Assembly (NCBI RefSeq): GCF_001039355.2
Contig: NW_019775913.1
Coordinates: 595,644 to 657,643 of the forward strand
Reading direction: 5' to 3'
Length of the DNA stretch: 62,000 nucleotides
DNA from: Lingula anatina
Lineage: Eukaryota > Brachiopoda > Lingulata > Lingulida > Lingulidae
The notes under the pieces were generated by a model. The model saw only the letters and a program-made list of their open reading frames with translations. It ran no database searches and was not told the origin of the DNA. This document shows positions 11,201-30,420 of the stretch, in pieces. Position numbers and translations under genes: made by a program. Each line of letters starts with the position of its first letter. Within the stretch, counting starts at the first letter, position 1.

Positions 11201-13417
11201 AGCATGCGACTGTATGTGCCATTTTCGTCCATGAGGTAAGCCTGGAAACACAGGCGCACAGTGCTGAGGTGCATACCCTTGGCTTGTTCCTCTGCCTGTT
11301 CCTTGGCCTGATTTTTCTCTGCCTCTGGTAATATCAAAGAAACATGTAAGTGATAATAAGTATTTCACATAGTGTAAAGATGCAACAAAAATGATTCAAG
11401 TACCTCAAGGAAAGTTTACAACTGAAACAGTATTATAAATCATCATAAATTATAATATATTGAGTGGCAAAAGGGCCTTAAATGTTCTGTACATGTACAC
11501 CATTTACCTGTTAGGCCAGCATTTGGATTCCCTGTAACAAGAACATGATTCAGTCTGATGGACTCCTGAATTCTTTCAGACAAGACATTCACCAGGTTCC
11601 TACGGGTGATATGCTGAACTCCCATGTTTGGAAAGCTACAAATGGAAATACATAATTTTTGTCATATGAAGATTGTAATTTTTTTTTTTTTTTTGATTGT
11701 AATATTCGCCTGATGCCATGGTCAATTAAACCCTCAGCGACTTATGATGCCAGTGTCAGCGTCCAATTTCTTGCTGCATCCCATTTTTCTTTGTGTGTTC
11801 ATTCCTGTTTTTCTTTAATTGGTTTAGAAACAATGAAGTATTTGAAATTTGAAAATAACATTAATATATATCATGTAATTATTACATCTTCTGTGATTGA
11901 CTTTTTAGGCTTTTAGAAATGTCCTGTAACATTTTGATATAAGGCTAACTATAAACGTGACATACAAGCACAATAATTAAAAAAAATCACTAAAATTAGA
12001 TCATGAAAAATTCAAAACCTTTTTCTTTCACAACACCATTGCTAATGATGGAAAATTTACATCCATTCCACATACTTTGAAGTGAAGTGCTATTATCTTC
12101 AACAACAAGCAATACAACATGGGAAAAGCAACAACAACAATGTCATATAACTTCTGTGTCATATAACCATGCCCTACTAAACAAAACTTAAGAACTTACG
12201 TTGCAGTGTTATTGGAACCACCTTTCAATTCCACCAAGCAAATACCGTTTTGGCAGTTCTTCCCGACCAACTCGTGGGCGTGAGTTTTTGGCACCTCTTC
12301 ATCTGTTACCAGGGAAACTACAATCCTTGCCGCGCCAGTCCAGTTATTGATCTGCAAAGAAAGAATCAAAGTGAACATTCTATGTGAGGATTATCTTTGT
12401 GAAGGTGATTACAAGACAAAAGTAATATGTTGCTTCCAAAACTGATAAAAACCGTGATAATGTGGGCTTCTTACAAGACTCCATCATGTTTTCTTTTCAA
12501 GTGTAATTGCAAATCTATTTCATCCCTAACACTTCTGAGCCATCTGGTTCATCTCAACAAAAGTATATGTGGAAAATGTATTTTTTCTAAAAAAAGAACT
12601 AAAAAGAAGTAAATCAGTGAATAAAAAGTGTGACATACTCTGACAGTGGGGTATGTTTTCTTTCCTTTCTCGCTATTCTCTCCTTGCAGTCCTCCATGTG
12701 ATCCGCCCTCGCACTTGTAACGGAAACGAAATCCTCTAGACTGAGGCTCCTCTACGATTTCCAAATATGGCTCATCTCCAACTAAAGAATGAAAAGATAA
12801 CAAGATAACATAATTTAACACATTTGTTTTCATGACAGACAAAATCAAAATTTTGTAAAGTAATTATCATCAATGTAATGTTTTTTTTTAATTCTCCCAT
12901 ACAATCGTTTGGTTGCACTGTTTTCTCTGTTTGAGGTGTGGAAAAAAAGAAAGGAAAATAGAGAACTGGGGACCAGTGAGGGAGAAGAATAACACACAAA
13001 AAGTAATAGAAATCTTTTTTTTGGCATAATGGATAAGACTAAGGGTCAATGGAAAACTTTTTTCAGACAAGGCAAGTAAAACCAATAATCCCATAGATAG
13101 AAGGTTTCAAAATTTTTTCCAATTTTTAATAACCCAATAAGAAAATATAGTTCTTGAATGAGAGGTTGAGACGCAGTATGCCGCGACCTTTGTAATAGTA
13201 CTTTACTACTGAAAATCTCACCTGTATTTGAACCGAATCCATTGATTACTGGTGTGACTTCCGCAGCCACTCCATTCATTGTGGTGGGATACAGGTTATT
13301 ATTACCATTCTGCTTGGGACCTGCCTCGCCTACCGCCATGGCAATGCGAACATCGTGGTCCTCTTCAGCGGAATAGTGCCCAGTAAGATCCAAGGAGTCC
13401 TCGCTTTCGTCCACCAT
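2257..13417 (-). CDS. NFKB1: NF-kB p105/Relish-type transcription factor precursor
   Basis: Precursor of a Rel-family transcription factor whose C-terminal half is a built-in IkB. Coding exons, 5' to 3' in gene order (plus-strand coordinates): 13417-13222, 12781-12639, 12351-12200, 11635-11508, 11324-11166, 10798-10694, 10150-10056, then either 9528-9390 (9A) or 9048-8910 (9B), 8355-8296, 7934-7815, 7571-7143, 6840-6663, 6376-6262, 5987-5765, 5473-5304, 5075-4821, 4402-4267, 4037-3865, 3596-3473, 2372-2257. All junctions are GT-AG, all phases agree, and either version totals 3216 nt (1071 residues). Domains: N-terminal Rel domain from about residue 66 with the DNA-contact motif [13 protein letters not shown] (84-96); IPT dimerisation domain to about 372; basic NLS KKRKK (379-383); glycine-rich region (393-432); linker; about six ankyrin repeats (635-889); death domain (about 935-1030). 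Degrons DSGLGS (925-930) and DSGVES (1052-1057). The start ATG in ACCATGG lies four bases inside its exon, so the 5' UTR is split. The symbol reflects the p100/p105 class rather than strict orthology to one vertebrate paralogue. Confidence 0.96.
3473..4037 (-). CDS. NFKB1: NF-kB death-domain exons
   Basis: Two coding exons (4037-3865 and 3596-3473) separated by a short intron encode a death domain beginning around [14 protein letters not shown] and continuing through [12 protein letters not shown] to the helix [20 protein letters not shown]. The order DW...LG...L...P fits NF-kB precursor death domains, which take part in IKK docking in vertebrates. The intron lies inside the domain in phase 0. 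Confidence 0.85.
4267..4402 (-). CDS. NFKB1: NF-kB exon with internal DSGLGS degron
   Basis: Encodes the segment between the last ankyrin repeat and the death domain. It contains DSGLGSSS (residues 925-932), matching the DSG(phi)xS phosphodegron class typical of IkB proteins. Together with DSGVES at the C-terminus this gives two candidate IKK/beta-TrCP sites in one precursor. The donor GTTTGG is weak but the phase fits. Confidence 0.8.
4588..4817 (-). repeat. Local intronic duplication with an (AAAT)n microsatellite
   Basis: The stretch at about 4588-4660 (CCAAAATAAATAAATACC, then TCATCAAAGGTATTATAAAA) is repeated at about 4731-4817, where the AAAT part has expanded to about eleven units (4739-4781). 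The second copy abuts the donor of the NF-kB exon at 4821. Confidence 0.8.
4821..6376 (-). CDS. NFKB1: NF-kB ankyrin-repeat exons
   Basis: Four exons (6376-6262, 5987-5765, 5473-5304, 5075-4821) encode the IkB-like ankyrin domain. Diagnostic repeat cores are [75 protein letters not shown] and [12 protein letters not shown]. The last repeats are split by an acidic insert of about 30 residues (from [11 protein letters not shown] to DPEED). In the uncleaved protein this domain retains the Rel dimer in the cytoplasm (family knowledge). Confidence 0.93.
5213..5271. repeat. (TAA)n microsatellite
   Basis: About 19 units of TAA in an intron of the NF-kB gene, between exons 5304-5473 and 4821-5075. 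The long leucine runs in shadow frames come from it. Confidence 0.95.
7143..7571 (-). CDS. NFKB1: NF-kB linker exon between glycine-rich region and ankyrin domain
   Basis: A 429-nt exon encoding 142 complete codons of low-complexity Ser/Pro/Asn-rich sequence (residues about 433-575), including [20 protein letters not shown]. It lies where the processing region and linker of p105 proteins are found and shows no known fold. It is the longest coding exon of the gene and is entered and left in phase 1. Confidence 0.88.
7815..7934 (-). CDS. NFKB1: NF-kB glycine-rich region exon
   Basis: A 120-nt exon coding for about 40 residues, mostly Gly and Ser ([20 protein letters not shown] at the start). 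In p105/p100 proteins the glycine-rich region stops the proteasome so that the N-terminal Rel half survives. Its position just after the NLS exon argues that this gene makes a processed p50-like product. Confidence 0.9.
7995..8158 (-). mobile_element. Short interspersed element, family E copy 1
   Basis: About 165 bp in an NF-kB intron that matches 40005-40167 in the opposite orientation over its full length (shared blocks include CTTCTGGGTCTTC, GGTCAGATTTTCAAG and ATAATTTGGAAGACTGTCAG). Ends resemble GGGGCAGAT...ATCTGGATCC, suggesting short inverted termini. Non-coding. Confidence 0.75.
8296..8355 (-). CDS. NFKB1: NF-kB nuclear localisation signal exon
   Basis: A 60-nt exon encoding [20 protein letters not shown]. 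The basic cluster KKRKK immediately after the IPT domain is the expected Rel-protein NLS. Both alternative exons 9A and 9B end in phase 1 and join this exon in frame, supplying the G of the first GAT codon. Confidence 0.9.
8910..9048 (-). CDS. NFKB1: NF-kB alternative exon 9B (dimerisation domain)
   Basis: A 139-nt exon from acceptor TTTTCTCAG to donor GTGGGT. It encodes 46 residues beginning [20 protein letters not shown] and containing RRSD and [12 protein letters not shown]. It occupies the same protein position (327-372) as exon 9A, with the same length and phases (0 in, 1 out). It looks the closer of the two to the vertebrate p50 form. See the finding on mutually exclusive exons. Confidence 0.93.
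9390..9528 (-). CDS. NFKB1: NF-kB alternative exon 9A (dimerisation domain)
   Basis: A 139-nt exon from acceptor TTTCCCTAG to donor GTATGA. It encodes 46 residues beginning [20 protein letters not shown] and containing RRSD and [12 protein letters not shown]. By my alignment it is identical to 9B at 27 of 46 positions. Both copies have intact splice sites and no stop, so neither looks like a dead duplicate. Confidence 0.93.
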
Positions 13418-13891
13418 GGTCTGAAACAAAAAGTACGAGCTTATCAGTCTTAAAGGCATGTTTACGTATTAATGAATAACTTGGGATCTGAGATCCTCAT
13501 TGTACTGACGTGTCAACTGTATCTATATAATCTGACTGCCAAAAGAAATAATTAGGCTGATTTCTAGACGTAAACTGTTCTACATAATGGTAAAGGCAGC
13601 TTTGCCACAAAATAAAACTCAGTTAAACTTAGTCTTGCAACTGTTAACAAGGAATTGTTGCAGCATCAGTAACAGAGTTTACCAACAAGACTGAGGTTTA
13701 TCGAAACAAAAAGAGTTTGCCAGCAAAGACTTTGCAAATAAGGATCCAGTTATTTTCAGCAATCTTTTACCAAAAATACTCCAACAAAAAATTCAAGTTT
13801 CATGAATGTTAAAAAAAAGGCATTTGGATATCCTGTACAGGGTTAAGACAGGAAGAGACTATAAGAAAATGAAAGACTGAATAAGGCTCTA

Positions 13892-14096
13892 TTCCCATAG
13901 ATTTTAGATCGATCTATCCCCGCGGGGAGTCTCACTAGATTACTTTCAGATAATCCGACTTAAATGTCCGCCCCACCTACTACAAGCTGTAAGGGGTAAT
14001 TACCTTGCGTGTCCGCCCGGCTGACAGCTATTTAGCGTGAACCCCCAGGGAGTTACGTCGATCTAAAGTAGGTCGATCTAATCTAAGGAAATGGGG
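13892..14096. mobile_element. MITE family A, 205-bp copy
   Basis: Short non-coding element with imperfect inverted ends: TTCCCATAGATTTTAGATCG at the left and, at the right, the reverse complement of CCCATTTCCTTAGATTAGAT. Internal motifs GGGGAGTCTCACTAG and CGTGAACCCCCAGGGAGTTA recur in the element at 42610-43436. No transposase is encoded. Confidence 0.75.
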
Positions 14097-14948
14097 TGTT
14101 AGGTTATTTGTAAAATAATGTTTTAGTTCTAAAATACAACACCAATGTACCAATCTAATTCCAATGTCAATAGATCATACTGGTCCACCAAGTACAAAAA
14201 AAAAAAAAAAAACACTTCAGATTTAAATCCTAGGTTAACAAATGTAAAAAGTAAGAAAAAAAACTTGTTCCGTGTCTAAAAGTAAGTTTGTGGCTTATGG
14301 CACTCAATATTCAACAAAATGAAAGTAACCTCAATGATTAGAAGGTATCAATTTACTCTACATTCATCCTCAAAACTAACATTTACACCCACTAACTTCC
14401 TTCTAAATAAAGCTGCTTGTATAACTGGCTTCAACTGACAGATAGTTTCGTCCCTAAATGTTTATGTCTGAAATGGAACAAAAACCTCTGACACAGTTCT
14501 GGTGACAGAGACACCTGAGAGAATTGATGTATCTCCACCTGACTGGGAACAACACAGCCACATACTAAATATGTAACATTAATTCCATGTTCAGCTGCAT
14601 TTTTAATTTGAAAGTTAATAACTTCCATTAATGAAATTAGAAAGACAAAGCCAGAGAATACTGAAGAAAAAAATTAATAAAAAAATATTTATGTGATAAC
14701 ACTGAAGGTCAGGGTACATATTAAGCTCAATTTAGGAAGTTGGCCGATTCTTATATTTTGGCTTAGATAAACATGGTTAGAAACCAGTTAAAATTAAAAA
14801 AAAAAAAAGCTTGACTTGCTTTCACAAAAAAATTTCCAGTTTTTGGGTCCATTGTATGATAACATAACATTGCCATATTAAGTAGTGAAGGTCTCCTTTG
14901 TGTCATTTCTCTCACTTACTGACATTAATCAAGAGCTGAAGATAGAAG

Positions 14949-14949
<1 letters not shown>

Positions 14950-14980
<31 letters not shown>
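14950..14980. repeat. (GA)n microsatellite
   Basis: About 14 GA dinucleotides in the first intron of the NF-kB gene. Confidence 0.9.
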
Positions 14981-15046
14981 GCTAACACATAGAGGATTCA
15001 CTGCAGCATTTTCATATATTTGATTTTTCCTAGTTTTGTTTAATTG

Positions 15047-15539
15047 TATGCAATGTGTTGTAATCTACCCATTTCCCAGTTATAGAAATCCTCCACATCT
15101 GACATAATATGACATACCGGTCCGTGTTTTTGTAAAGGTCTGTATCAGCTATGTAGATAATATACAACAACAATTTCTGTTCCAACCTACAACATTTGCC
15201 TTGAGCTATAAATGCAATCAGTAAAATGGAAGATAGTAAAATTTTGCAAATTTGTTCAGTTAACTGGACTATGTAGTTCATTTATATACAGGTGCCTTAC
15301 AGTAAGCCAAACGATTTTGGCACAGACTATTCCAAAGGATTAGTGATGTACTGTAGGCGCTATACTGACTGCATTTATAGCTCAAGGAAAATGTTGTAGG
15401 TTGGAACAGAAATTATTGTTGTATATTATCTACATAGCTGATACAGACCTTTACAAAAACACAGACCAGTATGTCATATTATGTCAGATGTGGAGGATTT
15501 CTATAACTGGGAAATGGGTAGATTACAACACATTGCATA
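15047..15539. repeat. Large inverted repeat, arms of about 177 bp
   Basis: The left arm (15047-15223) begins TATGCAATGTGTTGTAATCT and the right arm (15363-15539) is its near-perfect reverse complement, ending in ACAACACATTGCATA. The unrelated spacer is about 139 bp. No ORF. Transcribed within the NF-kB intron it would fold into a long double-stranded RNA. It is either a palindromic transposon or a recent inverted duplication. Confidence 0.9.
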
Positions 15540-16118
15540 AAGGTCTATAATAAAGGTTGCTGGAACCAGGAAATGCACATATCCAGCTTTCAAATGCTAA
15601 TCAAATATGAATTTTTCATCAAATATTTTAAACCAATTTACACTCAACCGTGAGATAAGTCCTTGTAGTCAAAGACGAAAATGGAAGTTTAGATCGGATT
15701 GGAACTAGCGTTTGCAGCATTCTTGATGTAGTACACGTACGTGTGTCAAGCCGAAACAGGTACGCTTCGTCCTATTTCCTACATGTATCAATAATCACTG
15801 GACATATTTCTTCGTGGTACATGCACAATGTACGTCCCCCAAGAACTGTGCATCCTATTTGTTTTAATAGACCTTTCCCTCTTGCTTCCGTTCAGACATG
15901 CTGGCACACAAATCGGCTATCAATCTTACGGTGAGATATAATGCTTACAGCGTCTGTTTCACCAAGGTCGTAAACAAGAAAACACACCAGTTGTGTTAGT
16001 AATTAAAACTAAACTAAAATATAACCAACATATCACACGCACGAAACCAACACGAGAGGCAAAAGAAAGGACAATATAATTTGTTGATTCATATACCGAT
16101 GTACCCCATCGAACTTAC

Positions 16119-16200
16119 CTATTTTGCAACCTAGAAAGTTCTGTCAGATACTGACAATGTTTAATGGCGTAACACCCCGATGCCGCTGGACTGAGGACAG
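16119..16200 (-). other. Putative non-coding exon 1 of the NF-kB gene
   Basis: On the minus strand the sequence TTGCAAAATAG is followed by a consensus donor GTAAGT at 16118 downward, placed correctly to splice to the acceptor at 13421. The 5' limit is unknown; I put it close to 16200 from the promoter motifs just above. Without transcript data this is inference. Confidence 0.45.
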
Positions 16201-16209
16201 TATAAGTTT

Positions 16210-16323
16210 GGATTTTCCATTAACAGGCCGTCAACATTGGGATTTCCAGATACTCGGGGATTTCCCGGCATATCATGATTGGTTGAGGGCTGTCACGTGA
16301 TCACAATACGTAGTTTTGATTGG
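16210..16323 (-). promoter_or_regulatory. NF-kB gene promoter with kB sites, E-box and CCAAT boxes
   Basis: Immediately upstream of the proposed first exon lie GGATTTTCC (16210-16218), GGGATTTCCA (16239-16248) and the perfect kB consensus GGGATTTCCC (16257-16266). An E-box CACGTG (16294-16299) and two inverted CCAAT boxes (ATTGG at 16278-16282 and 16319-16323) follow. Three kB-like elements within 57 bp suggest that the gene is induced by its own product. Confidence 0.65.
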
Positions 16324-16329
16324 ACGGAC

Positions 16330-17606
16330 AAAGGATAAAAATAGCACAGATGACGATCTTATTTAATATATCTATTCACAATTTTTTGTCAATTTGCCAA
16401 ACCTACAACGTAAATAGACCAAACGTTAGATCAGAAAAAGCCCCTTGCGATAACTATTTATCTCCAAATGGGTTCATCCCCCCCCATCTACGTTAAGTAA
16501 ATGAAAGTCTAGGCAGCTTCATCTTCCACAGGTGACTACTTTTCAAGGTGACGTGTTAGATCCAGAATCATGTTCACCCAAGGGATTCCCTGCCCCTCCT
16601 CCTCTTACCTGATAACAGATATCCTTTACATTAGTCATTGTATTAACACAACAGAGTGGAAGATTGAGTAATGCGACAAAAAGTGGTAAATCATCGCCCA
16701 ATAAACAGTGCTAAAGGCCTTTCCTATTGTGATAATTTATGATTTTGCAAAATCAATAAAATAGACCTACTATATATAATACATCAAATGCGATATCATA
16801 TATTTACAAACAATCCTTTTGTTATTAAACATTTCTGTAATATGTGTATCATTTATTCAAATTTGTTTACAAAGGCATTCACGAAAATTCAAATTTTTAT
16901 GATATAAAAAAAGAGCTGGATATGCAATATCCCAATTCCGTAATTGTTTTCATCCTACAGACAGAATTAACAAACAATTTTATTTCACATACAGCCAAAT
17001 TTTACAGTTAAAGCTCATGGCCCAGAAATTATAGAATGCTGGTGACTTAACTGTCATATCTGTAATTCAAATAAAATTAATTAATTCAAAGAAAAGCAAC
17101 CAGTGAGCAGCCAAGCTCTTTGTCCTGCTATTAGCAGGGTAGTCTGTGAGTTTACCTTCTATATATAAGCAAGGAATGCCTGACCCTGCATAAAATATAC
17201 TAGCTACAACATGTTATAAACTTATACAGTGTTGGATTTAGAGAGGAGGGGGGGGGGGTCAGGTTGGTCCTGACAACCCCCACCCTCCTCCTTCGGTTAC
17301 TGAAAAATATATATCACACCAATATTCTCTTCTGGGAATTTGAATTTTGACTAGCTGAAGCATAGTTCTAAACCATACCAAAATGTACCATTTGCCCTCC
17401 AAAACACCAAAAAATTTTTCATGGTCTGCCCCCATTACATTTCTTCTAGGGTAAGTAACACTGAAGCTGCCATTAAACACATGCCTATGAAAAAGAATAA
17501 ATTACATGAAGTTTCTACAATTATTTTGGACTCGCATAATTTGAGCTAAATGTTGCCTGGGGAAAAATTTAAATTTTCAAGTTGTTCAGACTATCCACGT
17601 GAATTT

Positions 17607-17639
<33 letters not shown>

Positions 17640-18018
17640 TACAACTCAAATTGTATGGTCCATTTATACTAATAAAAATCATAATCTAAATTGAGATCCA
17701 CATTTTTGGGGGCAGGACAATTAATCAGTGACACTCTCTAAAAATACAAAAAAAAAAAAAAATTTGCACACGATTCTGACAAGTCTCATAACTCATTAAA
17801 AAATTCTAAATATTTTCCCATCAAAACTCTGCTCCATTGTGTATTCCTCAATCTCACTGTCACCGACTGTGTTGAATGCTTCAATGTACAAATAATCCTT
17901 TTCCTGAATGGGAAATTAAGGGGGTACACAAGAAATTGTGCACCTCTCACATTCATGGCATAATCTGTATCTGTTTCTGACATTTCAATATCAATACAAC
18001 TGAAGTCTGCATTCACAA
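16330..18018. other. Spacer between the PARG stop codon and the NF-kB promoter
   Basis: About 1.7 kb without a recognisable coding exon. The part nearest 18018 should be the PARG 3' UTR; I could not fix its end, although a minus-strand AATAAA (TTTATT at about 16978-16983) is one candidate. It also holds a family D repeat (17228-17460) and a short (AAT)n run near 17612-17638. Confidence 0.5.
17228..17460 (-). mobile_element. Interspersed repeat family D, copy 1
   Basis: Read on the minus strand it matches 32090-32290 and 32590-32740 (shared blocks such as TTTTTTGGTGTTTTGGAG and GAATATTGGTGTG, and the start GGATTTAGAGAGG). One end is a poly-G tract, as in the other copies. It is non-coding; the apparent ORFs in it are shared with the repeats. 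Confidence 0.7.
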
Positions 18019-27704
<9,686 letters not shown>

Positions 27705-28330
27705 TTTACTACTCCTGCGACATAAAAGGCAGGTCAGAGTAACACAGCGTAAGACTGGCCTCTCCGTTTTGACTCTAGAAAATCAATCTTGTATGTTGAA
27801 GTAACTAGTTACAGGGTAATTAAGCAATTTAATTGTTCATTCTCTTCTGTTGGAGCATTGTTGTTTGTCTAATTAGCATTGTAAAATTATAATCTGAATA
27901 TGCAATCTTATAATTAAATGCTTAAGTCCGTAAACATACAATCTATGGTGTCGTTACTAGGAAAACATCCATATGGAGCTCATAAGGAAATGGGAAATAC
28001 GCACGTCTAATGTCATGAAGGGTGCCAAAATTGGTCACACTTTGCTATAAAGCGAAAGAAATTAACGTCAACATTAACTATCTCCTTCACAAAATTTCAC
28101 TTTTAAATCACCAACTTACACCAAAAGAAAGTGGCAGTCAAAATGTTATCACGTCAAACAACAAAGAATCATTATACTTCCACTCTATTTACTTACTTTC
28201 ATTTCGGCATTGCAAAATGCACTCGCAAGATTTGTTAGTTTGTTTGGTCTCATAAAGGTCTGTCTTGCGTGAAACTTCGAGAGTAGGAAGTATGTGTCGC
28301 CCTCTTTGTCCCTCCATCTTGGAAGCAATC
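27705..28330. promoter_or_regulatory. Bidirectional PARG/RPS24 promoter region
   Basis: Only 626 bp separate the divergent start codons of PARG (minus strand) and RPS24 (plus strand), so both 5' UTRs and promoters must lie here. A pyrimidine tract at about 28301-28315 (CCTCTTTGTCCCTCC) is the likely 5' TOP start of RPS24, the class of start used for mTOR-controlled translation of ribosomal protein mRNAs. I see no TATA box. Confidence 0.6.
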
Positions 28331-30346
28331 ATGGTATGAGCGTACATCATAGAAAATATCTGTTCGAATCAAACGTTCAAAAGCCCATCACACAACAAGA
28401 ATATCTGAGAGCAGTCCTCAGTAACATTTTAATTGCCTAACTGTTTCAAATGTAATTAAACCTTGGTTTACTTGTAGCACTTGCACGTTGAAGTTTGAAG
28501 TGTCGATCTTACTAGTATTTGATTTGACTGTGAAACATGCCAGAGTTTCTCGTCAGCTGTAGCATACTTCTCTTTGTCATTATCCTCAAAACCAGATTCC
28601 CACACAGCAGGCGTTCTATAGTTGTCTTTACCCAGAGACTGTGGTTGTTCCTTATGACAGAAGGCATCGGTCGATCCGATGTGTTTATCATACGGGGATC
28701 GTGCATCAAAATTGACTGAACTGCAGTGAAAGACTAACCACTCCACTCGTGTTATTTGAACCCATTATCCCTGCACCAAATTCTAAATAAATTGAGTTAG
28801 TCCTGAGGGAGACTTGTCCATAATAAAAAGAGCAGTGGTATGGAGGCTCTACATCTTGGCACAGTGTGTACATAGAAAAGAAACTAAAGGCACTGCTGTA
28901 TGTTGCTCTTCAGTTCAAGAATAATACTAGTATTTATTTTTTGGTGGAACTGCTTTCTTTTACATTAAAGATGAAAATGATCCTTTCCAGCAACTTTAAC
29001 ATGATTTGATTTTTTTTTTTTTTGTTTCATTATAGAGTGAGGGTGCAGCAACTTTGCGAACGCGCAAGTTCCTGACCAACCGTCTACTATGCCGGCGGCA
29101 AATGGTATTTATTGGCCTATCATATTTGTTTTTCCATCATTAGTCAGTAGTGCAGGTCACTGACATGTAAAGGAAGCAAATTAAGACTTTTGTCCTATAC
29201 TTGATTGGCTGGTACAATATGTAAAACAGATGTAATTAAATGCACTGAAATTTTCATGACATTTGAAGCAAAGATAACATGAGTAAAGTAATTAGAACAA
29301 TAAACTTGTTTTAAAAGCTTATTCTTGTATTATAGGAAACGCATCTGCAGTTCCTTAATTTATTTCATCTTATAATTGATTTTGTTGATTTTTCTCCTTA
29401 GATTGTGGATGTCCTGCATCCAGGCCGTGCCACAGTGCCTAAGTCCGAGATCCGTGAAAAGTTGGCACGTATGTACAAGGTGACTCCAGACGTCATCTTT
29501 GCTTTCGGATTCAAAGCACAATTTGGAGGTGGAAAAACAACTGGCTTTGCCCTCATCTATGACAGCCTGGACTTTGCTAAGAAATTTGAGCCCAGATACA
29601 GGCTTATCAGGGTAAAGGAAGGGGCTGTGTTATTTTGATGATTTTTTTTTTTTAGACAATTTAGTATTTAACATATAGAATTGCACTGTGATTTATGGGT
29701 AATGAAACAGTATTTGTTTTTGGTAAATGTGTTTTTAAGACATTGTAAGTGTAAATTTTTAGCTTAATCAACAATTATTGCCTGTGATATTAAATACATT
29801 AAATGTCTTTCTTAAGCAGCTACAGGTTATTGGGAAAGGAAAGCAAAAACCTTTTCCCTATTAACATTTAATTAATCCTACAGAAAAGGTGCTTTTACGA
29901 GTCTTGTAAGCATTCAAAAAAAGATATAATTATTTTAATTGCCAAATTTTTATTTTAGCTGATATAATACAGAAATTTGATGGATTGAACTTTGATTTAA
30001 ATTTTAGCATGGTTTAGCTCAGAAAAAACACACTGTGGCCAGAAAACAGAGGAAAGAACGCAAGAACAGACAGAAGAAAGTGCGTGGTACGAAGAAGGCT
30101 AAAGTGGGAGCTGGAAAGAAGGTAGGTTGATATTGAATTTGCCTCACATTAAAGAAAACAAAGTTAAAGCCAAAAATTACTCTACTTAAATGAACTTACT
30201 GAAATGGATATTTTGGATGCTAATAAAAAGCTTTATTATGGCATAGTACAAAGTTTAAAATAGGATATTATCTTAACCTTTTCATTTAAATTTTCTCGAC
30301 CTTAGTCTGTATTTTAACTAATTACGGCTATTTCTATTTTCAGTAA
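28331..30346 (+). CDS. RPS24: 40S ribosomal protein S24 (eS24)
   Basis: Component of the small ribosomal subunit. Exons: 28331-28333 (ATG only), 29036-29104, 29402-29611, 30008-30121, 30344-30346 (TAA only). All splice sites are GT-AG, all phases are 0, and the total is 132 residues, the usual family length. Diagnostic segments are [51 protein letters not shown] and the basic tail [20 protein letters not shown]. Having the start codon alone in exon 1 and the stop alone in the last exon is also the layout I know from vertebrate RPS24. A polyadenylation signal AATAAA lies at 30415-30420. Confidence 0.97.
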
Positions 30347-30414
30347 AACCTCAGAAGAACAGGTGGAGAAAATCATGGACTTTCTATTTCTATTCAAAAT
30401 TACAGAAATATGTA

Positions 30415-30420
30415 AATAAA
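30415..30420 (+). terminator. RPS24 polyadenylation signal
   Basis: AATAAA, 69 bp after the stop codon, followed by an A-rich stretch; a typical short 3' UTR for a ribosomal protein gene. Confidence 0.7.

Larger units (their letters stand above)
13420..16118 (-). other. Large first intron of the NF-kB gene
   Basis: Sequence between the proposed non-coding exon 1 (donor GTAAGT next to 16119) and the ATG-containing exon (acceptor at 13421-13423). It holds a MITE (13892-14096), a (GA)n tract (14950-14980) and a large inverted repeat (15047-15539). I saw no coding exon. Confidence 0.6.

Noticed and set aside
13892-14096. tRNA- or snRNA-like gene in the GC-richer patch of intron 1
   Set aside because: The patch has inverted ends and a second copy at 42610-43436, so it is a mobile element; no cloverleaf or box A/B pattern seen.
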